From Pohlia nutans (Eukaryota; Streptophyta; Bryopsida; Bryales; Mniaceae), in NCBI GenBank assembly GCA_022496805.1, contig CM040097.1:18652072-18716071 (forward strand): a stretch of 64,000 nucleotides of DNA. Reading direction: 5' to 3'. Position 1 is the stretch's first letter. Each line of letters starts with the position of its first letter. The translations under genes were made by a program, and so were the position numbers. Under the pieces are notes generated by a model. It was not told the origin of the DNA and made no database searches. It saw only the letters and a program-made list of their open reading frames with translations. Shown one piece after another: positions 11,460 to 24,127 of the stretch.

Positions 11460-11955
11460 GATAATAGAAGCATATAGCCCAAAGTGAAGCACCAAGGGCA
11501 ACATGAAGCACCAAGCGTAATGAAATGCAACAAACACAATGAGAAGCATGAAGCGCAACAAGAAGCACCGAATGCAACGAAAAGCACAAAGTGCAGGGAA
11601 AAACACAAAATGCAAGGAAAACACCAAGCGCAATGAGAAGCACCAAACTTAACGAGAAGTATCAAGTGCAAGGAAAAGCAAAAAAATGCAAGGAAACGTA
11701 CCAAGAGCAACCAGAAGCACTAAGCGAAAACAAAGCACCAAGGACAACCAAAAGCACTAAGCGCAATCAAAAGTTCCAAGTGCAACCAAAAGCACCGAAC
11801 ACAACCAGAAGCACCGAACGCAACAAGAAGCACAAGTGCAAGAAAATGAACAAAATGCAAGAAAACTTACCAAGCACAACATTCAAGAAGCACCAAGCGC
11901 AATAAAAAGCACAAAATGCAAAGAAACGCACTAAACGCAACGAGAGACAAAAAGT
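11460..11955. repeat. Minisatellite, ~18-19 bp degenerate unit
   Basis: The words AAGCACCAAGCGCAA and AAGCACAAAATGCAAGGAAA recur about 25 times with small changes. Open frames occur on both strands (a Lys/Gln-rich one on plus, a Phe/Cys-rich one on minus), as expected for a short repeat. I treat it as non-coding. Confidence 0.85.
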
Positions 11956-14387
11956 AACGTGGTCCTACATACCTGCATGAATTACGCAGCTGTTGAAGAT
12001 AATGCTACTAAGTATGCAATAGGGACAAGTCTAAATAGTATATGCTACCCTCGATGTCCTTTCTCGATGACAATGTCAACCTACTACTTTGCACTCTATT
12101 TGCACCTCACACTTCGCACTAAATAAACAGAACTTTCAAGGTCAAACTTTCTCTTCATAACATCACCCACGCTTGAGATGCTCCCACCCTCCAAGGATTC
12201 AAATCGGAGCTTGAATGGACACAAAGACCCTTTTAAGTACCCTTTCAACAACCCTGTACTTTTGGCAACGGTTTACATTCACTAGGTATTTTGATTGCTC
12301 CATAGAAGACAACTAGAACACACATTGTCTTTTGCATGAAATGACACCAAGTGAATTGTGAGGTATAACATTACAAAAGATAGGAATTAATTGAGAATGT
12401 CTCATCCTCAAATGGTAAAGGAACCATTTGAAAAAATAAGCAAAATATAAAATAAGACAATGAGTGAAGAAAAATATATAATTTGGTAAAAATTCAAAAA
12501 CTAAAACAACCGCAAAATATTGTCTAAAGAAGAAATGTTATGGTGTGATTCCAATTACTCTTTGCTATGGTTACAAGCCTAATACTTAAATTAAAAATTT
12601 ATCAAAAAATCCAAAAATAAATTAAAAAAATATGAATAAAAATACTCTATAAGCGTTGGAGATCCACAAATGGGACCTATAGTCACCAATACCATTTTTC
12701 CTAAACCAGCTTTGACCTAAGGTCGTCAATGCAATATTCAAATATAAGTTATAAATACTAGAGGAGATGTGCGATACTTTGCACTACCATTGACAAATGT
12801 TGGATTTGTTGATTGTTGTCATCAGTCTTAGGATGTGAACATTGTCTTAGATTCTTGCTTTCATATGTGAACCCTTTCACATCCTAAGACTAATGTTCAA
12901 TGTTCAATGTTGTTGTGTTTATGTGAATTGCCTTCATTAAATGGTTGGATGTTGAAGCTTCTTTTTTTTTTACTTTAAGAAACCAACTCCAATGTATAAA
13001 TCGCCAATGGAACTATAAGTATCAAAGTCAACCAAAAGCCCTACACTAACCCTAACACAACGTGAATCCTTTAGGTTAAGTTTTGCTTTAAATTTAAGTG
13101 TACAGTATCTCATATACAACTTTAGTGTTTGTATTTTCATAATTTCATCACTTATTCTTGAATCATGCCTTTTTGAATGCAAATGTCCAAAAGTTTAAAC
13201 AAGTTGTGAATATCATTGTATATCCAAGTTTATGTTCTTTTTCGAATAGAATATTTAAATCATGAATGGTATAAGAACATTATGCAAATTTTAAAGGTAT
13301 TCAACCGCTAAATGCCTACAACTTCTCCGGATTTGGAGAATTGCAAAGATGCATTATAAAATGCAACTAAGAGGGATATTTTGAACTTGATATATGAATA
13401 AAAGTTTTACATTATGAATTTTAGATTACATCCATACAATTTGATCTATGATTGCAGTCACGAACATTTTTGTATAAAATTTGAAATGTAAAATTCAAAA
13501 TTCTTTTGTAATTCGATTATGAATAAGATATTGACAATTTGTGGATGAAATTTGTTGGGATGAAATGTGATACTCTAAGTGTAGTGATTTTTGGAGATTT
13601 TTTGGTTGTTTAATTTTATGAGTTGATTTTTCCAAGAACACTTTTGATTCGTTTTGAACTAAAATCTTAGAATTTTTTGGTGGAAAATAGTAGCATGAAA
13701 TGAACCATTATTTTTTTACAAACCATCCCCTTTCTAATCGGATCACACATGCATGAAGCTATCTTGCCATACAATTTTGTAGTATTTCTTTTACTTGCAA
13801 AAAGTACATGACATATGAGAAAACGAAATTCAATTATGTACATCAATCAAAAAACACTTAGTTGGATAGTTCGAGGTTAAAAAGCTATGGTGTGTTTGGG
13901 TTTGTACCCTCGTTTGGCCCACGTTGAATACATGCCAATGCCTTTTTTAAATAACAAATGAAGTCTTTGTGTTTTTCCAAAATGACAACTCATAATTGCT
14001 TTTGATTTACTAATAATAATTTGTCTTCTTTCCAAATTTGGACCATTAATTCCACCATTGCAACTCCAAGCCAAAACACGAAATTAAAGAGCTATTCCAA
14101 GGTTGCTAAAATGTATTTGGCCCCACTTATTGGACATAAAGTACATTTTTTGTTGAAAGTCAAACATTTGGACAATGACTTCAATTCTAGTGGGTGCATG
14201 CATCCAAAATTGGTATTAAATTATTTTTTTAACACTACCAAACACACCATACCTATAATTTCAAATCACTTCTAGGAAAGGGTGCTATTTTCAACACTCT
14301 TTTCAACACTATTATTTGACACTAAAGTATTGAAAAATTTGTTGAAAATAGTGTAAAAAACAAACACCTTTTTTGGTACACGGCTAC
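11956..14387. other. AT-rich spacer with a small hairpin and one dispersed repeat
   Basis: A perfect 15-bp inverted repeat (AGTCTTAGGATGTGA at 12824-12838, its complement at 12877-12891) forms a short hairpin. Positions 13302-13500 match 58791-59000 (see the repeat entry there). No gene was recognised. Confidence 0.5.
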
Positions 14388-14549
14388 TTATTGCTAATAG
14401 TGGGGGTGGGTTTATAGTAAGGTAGGTTTTATTGCTAATAGTGGGGTTGGGTTTATAGTAAGGTAGGTTTTATTGCTAATTGTGGGGGTGGGTTTATAGT
14501 AAGGTAGGTTTTATTGCTAATTGTGGGGGTGGGTTTATAGTAAGGTAAT
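14388..14549. repeat. Minisatellite, 41-bp unit, four copies
   Basis: Four nearly identical head-to-tail 41-bp units contain TTATTGCTAATAGTGGGGGT and GGGTTTATAGTAAGGTAGG. Variants are limited to A/T and G/T changes in the first half; the last unit loses its final bases. High identity suggests recent expansion. Confidence 0.95.
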
Positions 14550-14983
14550 TAGTGAAGGCAACACTTAAAATGTAAAATCAGTGCAAAATGAAGATTTCAG
14601 CCACTCAGTAAGAATTTCTGCCCTTGCCAATTTCATGATTTTTGTAAAATAGAGCGTGTCTTTGGAATTAGTACCACACGCACTATTAGCAAAAAGAAAT
14701 GTAGTGATACCGGTAACACCACTATTGTTTGAATAGAATTAGAAATAGGGTGATGTTAGGATTCAAGGCCTCACCACAATTAGCAATCCCATTTGGTAAA
14801 CAACACCTATAAAAATTATTTTTCACACAGCCAAATGTTTCTGGCATTCTGGCTCTCCTTTCGGATGAGCAGTGTGATTTGAAGTGCTTTACTTGTTTTC
14901 CGTCAAGAGTGAATTCAACGCAGTTCAATTCATAAGGAACATGGCACTACCCACAACATACATTGATGCTGCAAAATTTATCC

Positions 14984-17900
14984 TCACTGTCGCAAGCTCT
15001 CCACAATGTAGGTCGCATACAAGTCCCTGAAATAGCATATTTTGAAAGCGTATCAGCCCATGTACAAAAAATAGAACTGAAACAATTTTGTTTCAACATT
15101 ATTTTTGACTCTATTATAGCATTGAATTGTGCAAACACTATTTTTACAGTATTTAAGCGCTAACAATAGATCAAATGTTTCATCATTGTTTTAGCACTAA
15201 ACGATGTACAAAGGGAAATTTGTGATAAAGAGGTAGTAGCTTTACTCCTTGTTTAAGTGGCTGCAAAAGTGTTACTCTCATTCAAGCAAGATTGATTTAG
15301 CACCACCTAATATTGTGACTCGAATAAAAAATGATGTAAAACATACTACGTGGACAAAAGGCATTGAATGTTGGCTTACATGGAGTGGCCAATGGCTTCA
15401 ACAGCACAATCAGCTCCGAGGAAATCATCCACAGCCACTTCCTTGTTTTCGTTTTTCTTGTCTGATGAAAAACCATTACAACAAACATCATGTCAGAAAT
15501 CACTGCATATTAATTACAGTGCGCCCCTATTTCATATTAAAATCAAAATCAAAAATCAAATTTCACGACAATTTCAAAAATCAAGTTCACTTCTAGTTTT
15601 ATTTGAACAACAAAGTATTGCTTTTACAAGTTCATGTAATCTGAATTTGCCTACTTTTGCATATAAGTCAGAAAGGGTCATTGTTCCTAATTGATTTGAA
15701 AATTAATGGATAAAGCAAGCATGGTTAAGAGGCTAGTTTATTGAACTAGGTCTGTCTTTTGCAGAAGAGACTAAAATGAAATAAAAGCGTCGGTGTTTCT
15801 TAATTACACAATGCCTAACCAGTGTACTTTCATAAAAGTGGAATTGGCTACTCCCATTTTTTTGAAAAAATAATTTCCTAAAAATTTGGACATCTCTTTA
15901 CATTGTAATTATTTTTTATCGACCCTGACAGCTAGGTACGGTAATCTTGTTTATCCATAACACATTCAACGTGACATTTCCATGTTATCTCTAACGGGTT
16001 TTTTTTACTAGTAACCACCAAACTAAAGACAGAAGGGAAAAGAAAAAAAAACATCTGCATACTTACAGTCCTCAAAGAAACGACGAATTTCAGCTAATCG
16101 ATGAGGAGGAAGATCCTTGATGTCCTTGAAGTGCCGGTACTCGGGATCATCAGCACAAACAGCAATAATCTTGTCATCTTTCTCACCCTGTTCCAGACAA
16201 GGGACAAAAAAAGAACTTAAAAACAAAAACAAATCTGGACTAGATTGATATTTTGTAGGTCAAATGATACACAAAAATTAGCACAGGAAAATTGTAAAAA
16301 TGATCCTATAGAGTTGGCACACCTGATCGATCATGGGCATGAGGCCAATAGCTCGAGCCCTGACAAACGAACCCGGGAGAACAGGCTCCTGCAATTAAAG
16401 CGTGGTAACCAGGAAACAGTGAGCAAATGCAAGGTTCTTTCCATCACAGAAATTCCTTTACATACAAACAGTTCAAAATAGCTGTGTTAATTTGTTATAA
16501 AGGTGGAAATGTCGGCCATTTCTAAAAATGACTGTTACAACATGCATTAAAACTATCCCCGCATTAGATTGATAAAGATTTTCATGTTAAGTTGAAATTA
16601 ATAAGCATTACATTCATATAGTACTTGTGTTGAATTAATGTTCCTGTAGTTAACTCAATGTTAATGAGATGTTAATATCCTTGTTAATAATCCAATAAGG
16701 AGATCTTTGAGATACCCTCTTTGAACTTGGACTTTCTAAGTTTGCTGTGGGCTTTAGAATTTTTTTGGTTATCAATGTTCCGCAGAATCGGTTCAGTTTG
16801 AATTATCATGAGTTGCAGCAAATTGGAGAAAAGAGAGAGAGCTAAAGAGCGGTACCGACTTGCATAATCACCAACACGTCCATGGGATCCTCATCTTCGC
16901 AGAGAGTGCGTGGAATGAAACCATAGTTATGCGGATATACAACCGAAGAATACAATATGCGATCTACCTGAAAAGAAAAAAACAAAGGGAGCAGGTTTCA
17001 TGAGTACAAATCAACATTCTTGAGGAGATTCTTGGAATCAACGAATCAAGAAAAGAAAACCACATTCTTCTTGTGCTCCATTTCGAGCAAATAAATTTCA
17101 TGATAAATTGCTATTCACAAGTAAGCTAGGTCTTCCACTCTCTGAAAGAGTGCAAGGCTCTATACTACTCTAAAATATTGCAGGAAAAAAAAAACTGCAG
17201 GGGAAAAAGCAATGAAACCTTGATAAGACCGCTCTTCTTGTCAAGCTCATATTTGACCTTGCTACCCTTGCCAATCTCTACCACGCAGTTGAAGACGGCC
17301 GGCGCGTTCGGCCCAATCTCCAAATCGTGCCACGGATGGGCGGCCACACTGCGGTGTTCCTGAGAGACAAAGCAAAGCATAACCAATTGAAGAAACTGAA
17401 AGGCAGGGTCACACAAGGCTGGAAAAATCTGCATTTTTATTAATACTGAAGAAACGTAAATAGCCTAGAATTTGATCCTAGAAACATAAAGTATGAACTC
17501 AAAATATAGTTCGAACCCTGAAGTTCCACTTCATGCCAATCTTTAGAACACTAGTCTTTCCAACTAACACAAACTAAAACCTGACAAACAGTGCCTTCTT
17601 CTTTCCAATTACTAAACCCCGATTGTGTCTGCGTCTCTATCCGGTTGTGTAGCCACGACTGGCACACCATTTTTTTGGTAAAAGTGGGTACACGTCTAGA
17701 TTTCGCAATGAAAAAAAAACTGCCTGGAATCATCTGTGCAATAGTGTGTGTATTTGATCCTAGAAACGTATATTGTTTGAACTCAAAATATAGTTCGAAC
17801 CCTAGAGTTTCATTTGAGAGTCTCTTCACATTCAATCAGTTTCTCATATGCCAATCTTTAGAAAACCAGTCTTACTAAAACCTTACAAACAGTGCCTTCT

Positions 17901-18222
17901 TCTTTCCAATTACCAAACCCTGATTGTGTCTCCATCTATATCTGGTTGGCTGAAAACCTGACTGGTACACGTCTAGATTTTGCAATGAAAAAAAAAAACT
18001 GCCACAGTGTCTGCGTCTCTTCAATGACGAAACTCAGAACAGGGTACAAGAAAAGGGTACCATGGTGGCGAGGATGCGGGCGTTGAGAGGCGGGTGCTGG
18101 TGAGTGACGGGCGCAGTGGGAGCAGGAGCAGGAGGAGTAACGGGAGGACTAGGAGCCGGGGTTTCCTCTTCCAGAGCGGGAGAGGCCTCTTCCTTTACAT
18201 CGGCGGCATCGGCGTGAGACAT
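14984..18222 (-). CDS. PPA: Soluble inorganic pyrophosphatase (family I), 7 exons, 240 aa
   Basis: It hydrolyses pyrophosphate to phosphate, pulling biosynthetic reactions forward. Exons (minus strand): 18222-18061, 17359-17219, 16967-16860, 16388-16323, 16187-16067, 15461-15380, 15026-14984. Together they are 723 nt, and all phases close to a TGA. Visible blocks are [62 protein letters not shown] (metal-binding Asp signature), [40 protein letters not shown] and a final [13 protein letters not shown]. Length and order fit plant PPA enzymes. The first 45 residues are Pro/Ala/Glu-rich with no clear transit peptide, so a cytosolic place is likely. I chose [10 protein letters not shown] at 18222. 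The frame stays open to 18351 with a hydrophobic stretch, so an extended membrane-anchored form cannot be excluded. The signature has Glu where Ser, Gly, Asp or Asn is usual, and intron 3 has a weak donor (GTCGGT). Confidence 0.95.
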
Positions 18223-19182
18223 GGCGATGGACAGGAATGTGGCCAGGCCAATGTTCAGAAGCGCGAGCGCAATCACAAACTCCAGGCGCAGAACAAGCTC
18301 CAGCGTGACTGATGACGGACTGGGGAATGCAACACAACAACAAGAGGACACTCGGCAGATGTCTGTCTCACTAGCACTTTGTTACATGCGGTGAAACGCT
18401 CACTGTCACCGCTACCAAGCATGCAACACTGACCCAAAAAGTAGTACTGTACACCCAACGTATGAAAAGTTTGTGATAAAAGCAAAAGTTAGGAGATAGG
18501 GTATCTTTGGTGAATATACATACTAGGGTTGAAAGGGCAAGTTTGTGGTACACTGGTACAGCCACATGTGGCCTTGGATTTCATTGTCTAAGAGCATCTC
18601 CACTAGCACTCTGGGTAGCTCTATGGCTTTTGGAAAAATGGACGTGCATGGGTTGGTCAACAATTTGTAGTAGTTGAGGACTTGAGGCCCACAATGCATG
18701 CAACAAAAAGTAGTAAAGAAAAGTTCCAAAAACAAATTCTGCATTTGTTTATATGCGAAGTAAGCAACTGGGGCACATTGTTTCATGGCAACAAGCACTT
18801 GCAATTTAGCCCTTAAACGATAAACCAAGGCAACAGGCAGGAATCCTAGAAAAAATAGTATAGGAGCAGCAGGATGCAGACAACACCCCCCTACCCCCCA
18901 CGATCGTGACACATCTTGTCGTCTGGCCTCAATTGCTTTCCCAAAAATTCCATGGAATTTTAGTCGTTAGCTCCCTCCTGTCAACTTTGGTAGACCACAA
19001 CTCGTATTTGGGGCAAGATTCCATCCAAAATAAGCCTGAGGGCCTTACCTTTAGTTTAAGGGTTAAGTTACACCTTTATTGTAAGTGTTTATTCCCATGA
19101 AGCAACTTGCTCTAATTGCTTACTCTATACCTTGAGCACAAATAATGTCCTTAAGCGCAAGTAGCGATTGAATGGCCAACCT
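18223..19182. other. Upstream region of the pyrophosphatase gene
   Basis: This contains the promoter side of the minus-strand PPA gene. I saw no clear TATA box or second gene. Short frames here have no protein character. Confidence 0.4.
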
Positions 19183-19734
19183 TTAACCCCTAAAAGCCCG
19201 AGGGGTATTGGACAAAACATAGATGTGTTATAATATGTGCCTTCCATATGTTTGATGAAGTTTGGTTCAATAGACAAAATGTAGAGTATCATCTCTACGA
19301 ATTATCCGTACAGTCAAACTTCCAAAAATAACTTTAAATCTTTTTTTAATGAATTTAAAAGCATTAACCTTTGAAAATTTGTATAAATTCTAATTTTCAC
19401 TTTTAGAGTTTAATATTTAGCATGATTGGTTAAATTTGGTTTATCTATTGTAAACTTCATAAAAGCAAAAGAAATGATAGAGGGAACATCATTACTTTCC
19501 CCAAATAGCAAATTTTATAACACTAAGACAATGTTGAAGTGATTCACTTTGAAAAATTCTCCCGGGTGGAGTTTAACTCGGATTGACATAATTCAAATTG
19601 GGTTGGAAAGTAGACTTGATGTAGTATTTTAAATTTTATTTTATTTTTCAAAAAAATATTTTTTTTATATTCCGGGCAGCCCGTTAGATTCGGGTAGCGA
19701 CCAGAAAATGGTCGTTTGGGCGTTTAGGGGTTAA
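19183..19734. mobile_element. TTAA-flanked MITE, 552 bp, copy 1 of subfamily A
   Basis: It starts TTAACCCCTAAAAGCCC. The reverse complement of its right end reads TTAACCCCTAAACGCCC. It is homologous end to end with 30321-30868, which fixes its limits. No transposase is encoded. TTAA flanks and CCC-start inverted ends are the hallmarks of piggyBac-type elements. Confidence 0.85.
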
Positions 19735-20106
19735 GCACTCAATAATGCAATGTCCGACTCTTGAGCGTAAATAGTACAAGTCCTTCATTGATTTACATCG
19801 GGTAAGGCACTCCAACTTATAAGCCTATGAATGTGAGACAACTTTATTATTGGGATTTTGCCCTTGTACATAGTTGCCTTACATTGGTAAAATCACTTAT
19901 GAAGTGATTTATCCTACACAAAGTACATCTAAAAGCATTCTCAATAGAATGAGTATAAATGTTGACCAACTATCTCTACACATGTATATGAAATGTCACT
20001 CCAAATGCACTCAACATCTTCCCCAAATGTTCTTTCCTAAAATTATATGTTTGAAGCCCTATCGATATTGAAATTGACACATTTTGTTCATTCAGACACT
20101 TAGAGG

Positions 20107-20690
20107 TTAACCCCTAAAGGACTGGGGGGGGTGTTGAACTTAGCTCTTGTTTTCTTGACAAGCTCTTGTAGCAAGCTCAATTCCTCATTGGTGTGGGGTA
20201 ATTTTGACGATCAGCACCGTTGAAATTAAAGAAGACTTACATAGCTTTTGTATGAAAAAAGGATCGACAAAATCGCACAATTTTTGAGAAAATGCCACCG
20301 TTGAGAAAATTGATGAAACTTGTTTGGGGTATTTTGTATACATGCTGAAATCGGATTGTTCAAAAGTGCTCCAAAAATTCTGAAATTTTCATTGTGTGTA
20401 GAAATCATCATTTTAAACAAGTGATAAAAATTTCACGTAATTTGGAAGTGTGAGGAGGAAGATATGAGGGTCTGAAGTGACTCCTAAATACCCTCCTTGC
20501 AACTCAAAAAAATCACCAAAAATCGCTCACTTGATGAATTTCCGATCAGAAAGTACCTACAGATTCAGCTCTCAAAAAGAGCCAGGGTCTCTTTGTTGCT
20601 CATCCTACAATTCAAAGCCCAAGAACCCGAATTTCCTCACTTTCTAGTTCCAAAAGCCACGTGAAGGCTTTATGGTCCTTTAGGGGTTAA
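20107..20690. mobile_element. TTAA-flanked MITE, 584 bp
   Basis: Both ends read TTAACCCCTAAAGGAC when oriented inward, a 16-base perfect match counting the TTAA. The interior shares TGAGAAAATGCCACCGTTG with the element at 50532-50779 and shows no coding frame of note. Confidence 0.85.
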
Positions 20691-20894
20691 CCTTCTAGTG
20701 AATGATCTAGAAATAGAAAGTGCACTTCAAACCTCAATATTTAATGATAGAAATACCATCTAAGATTGTAGGTGAAGCTTTTTCTTCATTGTTACATTAA
20801 ATCTTCCTAGAAACTTCTAAATGATTCATTTGAAGTTCTATGGATATGGAATGAACACTTTTTATGTTTAGACACTCCAAGTGACATTTCTTAG

Positions 20895-21650
20895 TTAACC
20901 CTTTACAGCCCACGTGACCACATTGTGGTCACTGAGGCATGTTTTTGCAACCTACCAAAAAATCTACTTCAAATCAAACATCAATGTTTGAAGTTCGGAT
21001 GTAGAGCTTTGTCTTACGCACACACTTCAAAAATAAAATTTTGATTTGGAGTTGTGAAACTATCAAAGCACCTATATACAAAACACCAAAATATTGCAAA
21101 TACCTCAAATACAGCAAATACTTACAAATACAACACATGTACTATGAGGGATTTCTTGTGTTTGGAGAATTTTATCTTCTTTTATTTTTTGGATCATGCT
21201 CTCTTGTTCATGTTCCATTAGTGTATGTATTCCGATCTTGATCAATGTACCAACTCCTTTCATATTTATAGATATAAATTTTGTCCTAAACCATATATGA
21301 ATAAGTCACTCATAAAATTCACAATAATTATGTGTGAGTCCGTTCTTGACATGAAAGATTGCAACGGAGAGGTGTTGACATAGGTCATTGTTGAACCACT
21401 TCACCTTCATTTTTGAAAATTTAACCCAAATTCTATTTAACTTTGAAGTCACACACCCTCCAAAGACATACTATAATCTTCCAATTCAACGATCCGATCT
21501 TACCAAGGTTTAACCGGCACTTGTTTGATTAACCTATGCTTTTGTTTATACTGTTGAATACTATTAATAATATCCCTAATTTCAACAGAGAAAATTGGAT
21601 GGTAAAGGAATAAGAATTGGAGAAGAGAGAATTGGATGGTAAAGGGTTAA
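20895..21650. mobile_element. Possible TTAA-flanked element
   Basis: The left end TTAACCCTTTAC is matched by TTAACCCTTTAC on the other strand at 21639-21650. Near the left end is the 19-base palindrome GTGACCACATTGTGGTCAC. The right end lies in a 37-bp tandem duplication (21589-21660), so the pairing could be accidental. Confidence 0.35.
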
Positions 21651-21974
21651 GAATTGGAGACTATGCAATGCCTTCTATATCTGTAAAATGTACCATTCCA
21701 TTGCTTTGAGAAACTTTTGTATTCTATAGTATCTGAACAACCTATATTGTAACAAGTCATAAAAAAATTCAAAAATTCATTTGGTTGATTCTCATTGTGA
21801 ATACATTTGTCACAATATTGCTATTATTGATTTTATACTTTGTATATCATAGCAATTTGCAACTTCAAATTTTATATAATTTTTTTTTAGGTTTATATGA
21901 TGCAAGAGGTCCCTCCTCTAGTGTAGCGTTGTATTGAACAAAAATAATATTTGAACTCTTGACTAAAAATCCTA

Positions 21975-22590
21975 TTTTTCTACAATCTATTTTGCGTTTT
22001 TCCTAATCCAAGGATGTTTTAAAACTTCTAGTGCATTCAAACACTCATTTACATCTCATTTTAATGAGATCTTTTGCATCATCTGAAATGCCTAGCCACT
22101 CATCTTCTTCAAAGCAAAGTTCATTGTTGTGCATGATCTTGTTGTACGTTTCTTCAAATGTCTTGCCAGAAAAAGGCATATATCTAGATAAGAGAATGTA
22201 CAATATAACCCCTGAACTCCAAATGTCTGCTTTTGTCCATGATGACATGTCCACACTTTGGGAGCCACATACATCAGAGATCCAACAAGATCCATGAATG
22301 TCTCTCCAGGCTTGAAGAATTTAGATAATCCAAAGTCAACAACTTTGAGCTTGGAGTCTTCATGTTTTGTTTTGAATAACACATTATCAGGCTTCAAGCA
22401 CTATGAACAAAGCCATTTTTGTGGCATGTTTGTATGCCACAAAAAAATTCTCTGATCGTTTTTGTAGCTTTTGCCTCTAACTCATGGATACAATTGAAGA
22501 GCATTCTTCCTTCATAAAGCTTCATCACAATATACTCATAGTCATCATCTTGCATGATTTCTTTGATGGACACCTAACAAGTTAATTTGA
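21975..22590 (-). pseudogene. CDPK-like Ser/Thr kinase pseudogene fragment
   Basis: Reading from 22590 down: EIMQDDDYEYIVMKLYEG, FCGIQTCHKNGFVHS, then after a frameshift LKPDNVLFK, LKVVDFGLSKFFKPGE and LVGSLMYVAPK. After a second frameshift come ADIWSSGVILYILLSRYMPF and SGKTFEETYNKIM, and at the end ALEVLKHPWIRKNAK. This order matches subdomains V-XI of calcium-dependent protein kinases. One base appears lost in the catalytic HxDLKPDN loop and another shift follows the APE region, where Glu is replaced by Lys. The ATP-binding lobe and the EF hands are missing. It is a dead fragment. Confidence 0.85.
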
Positions 22591-22599
22591 AAACCAACA

Positions 22600-23420
22600 C
22601 TCACTTAAACACTAGAACTCGTCTATAAGAAGGAGCTCCAAACATTTGCAATCAAAAACATTCAATCTGTATGATGGTAAAAATCCAAGGAAAATTTACC
22701 AACGCATGGATAATAAGTATTACCAAAGATGTTCTGTTGCATACACTGCATTCACAGTTGCATCCCCTTCAGTATTACAATAATAATATGAAACACCAAC
22801 ACAAAACTAACACACAACCTCATCAATAACCCACACTCACAACGAAGCCCTTGCCTTTGAGTACAGAGTTCCAAGCAAACCGTACTTCATACGCATCACT
22901 TTGTCTCCAAAAAAGTAGCCATCCTAAACCTCTGCAGCAAAACAGCCACTACCATGCTCCTTTTGCATTACATGGCCAGCTCCTTAGCCTGAGGCACACC
23001 ACACAGACATCCTCGTCAGTGCACAAGCATGACAATTGTTTCCCCACAACCCCGAAGGATAGTTTGTACTGTAGAAGAAAATCCAGCATACATTAGGGTT
23101 TTTTCCTCCAGATCCAATGCTTTGAAGACCCCAGACCCGTCCTGTTTGAAGACCCTCATGAATCCAGCTATGGCAGGTCCAGAGTAATTACCTGAAAGAA
23201 AGCGCCATCCTTAAGCCATATCCGGGGCTTGAATGCTCCAAACCGTGAGGCAGGCAATCTCTTCTAGTGCAGCTAATATGCCAAAAAAAACACTCGGACA
23301 TCAAGATGATGGAAACTACTGCTACTCTCAAACCTAAGAGACAAGACTGCCGAGGAAGCTTAAGACTTACAAGAACGAAGAAAGAATTAGGTTATTGTAT
23401 CAAGGCTGATCTAACGCACC
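22600..23420. other. Spacer, no gene seen
   Basis: Moderately GC-balanced sequence next to the small membrane-protein frame and possibly its 3' UTR. No recognised coding segment. Confidence 0.35.
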
Positions 23421-23426
23421 AGGAAA

Positions 23427-23546
23427 TTACGGCTGCTTGAGGAAATGGACAACAAGGTAGATGATGAGGACCGCCAGAGCTGAGTAGCCCACAGCGGCAA
23501 TTTGGGGGAGCCATTGGTAGAACAGCAGTCTCACAAACTCATTCAT
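23427..23546 (-). CDS. Possible 39-aa single-pass membrane protein
   Basis: An ATG at 23546 in good context (CCACCATGA) opens a 39-codon frame beginning MNEFVRLLFYQWLPQ, continuing with a strongly hydrophobic helix of about 20 residues and ending KQP. Short tail-anchored or subunit-type membrane proteins of this size exist in plants (for example TOM and OST subunits), but I cannot place it in a family. It lies 278 bases from the tRNA-Gly gene. It may be real or a chance frame. Confidence 0.4.
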   Translation of the reverse strand: MNEFVRLLFYQWLPQIAAVGYSALAVLIIYLVVHFLKQP

Positions 23547-23823
23547 GGTGGAATTCAGCTGCAACTTAGAGAACCTCCTCAGACCTCCTTCTCAGAACCC
23601 CAAATCCCACGCTTTACAATCTCCGCAACAATTGCTGCAATGAACCAAGAGATGGCAGAGTTAAAAACACCGACCACTCTGCAAAAGCTAGAGAACTTGA
23701 GGGGCTGGGTCTGCGTAGCCAAGTGTCTGTGAGATGGGCTTACATATGCACGACACGATAGCATCTTCCAACGTTTCTCCCGGAGGTTTCTAGTTAAAGT
23801 GAAGAAAAGTATAAAAACAAAAG

Positions 23824-23894
23824 TGCACCGGCCGGGAATCGAACCCGGGTCTGTACCGTGGCAGGGTACTATTCTACCACTAGACCACCGGTGC
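23824..23894 (-). tRNA. tRNA-Gly (anticodon GCC)
   Basis: 71 nt. The acceptor stem GCACCGG pairs perfectly with CCGGTGC, discriminator A. The D arm has TGGTCTAGTGGTAGAATAG (A box). The anticodon stem is TACC/GGTA with loop CTGCCAC, anticodon GCC at 23860-23862. The T arm is GGGTTCGATTCCC (B box). There is no intron and no encoded CCA, as expected for a nuclear gene. Confidence 0.98.
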
Positions 23895-24127
23895 CACGTG
23901 GACAGGGTCAGAAACTCCTGACCCAAACACTTGACATGTTAGAAGCTGAAATTAAACCATAGATAACTCAAAAAAATTCTCATACCACTACACAAGGAAG
24001 ACGAACATTCTGCTAGAGTTCCAGGAAATTTCTGTCCAGATTGGAGAGGAAATTCCCAGAAGTTTAGTATCCCAGAAAAGGGGTCTTGGAATTGTTCAGA
24101 CCAAGCAGAAAATAGGGCAGCCGCTAG

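Noticed and set aside
11358..11905. Frames of 90-104 codons in both directions
   Set aside because: They lie on a short-unit minisatellite; no homology-like text.
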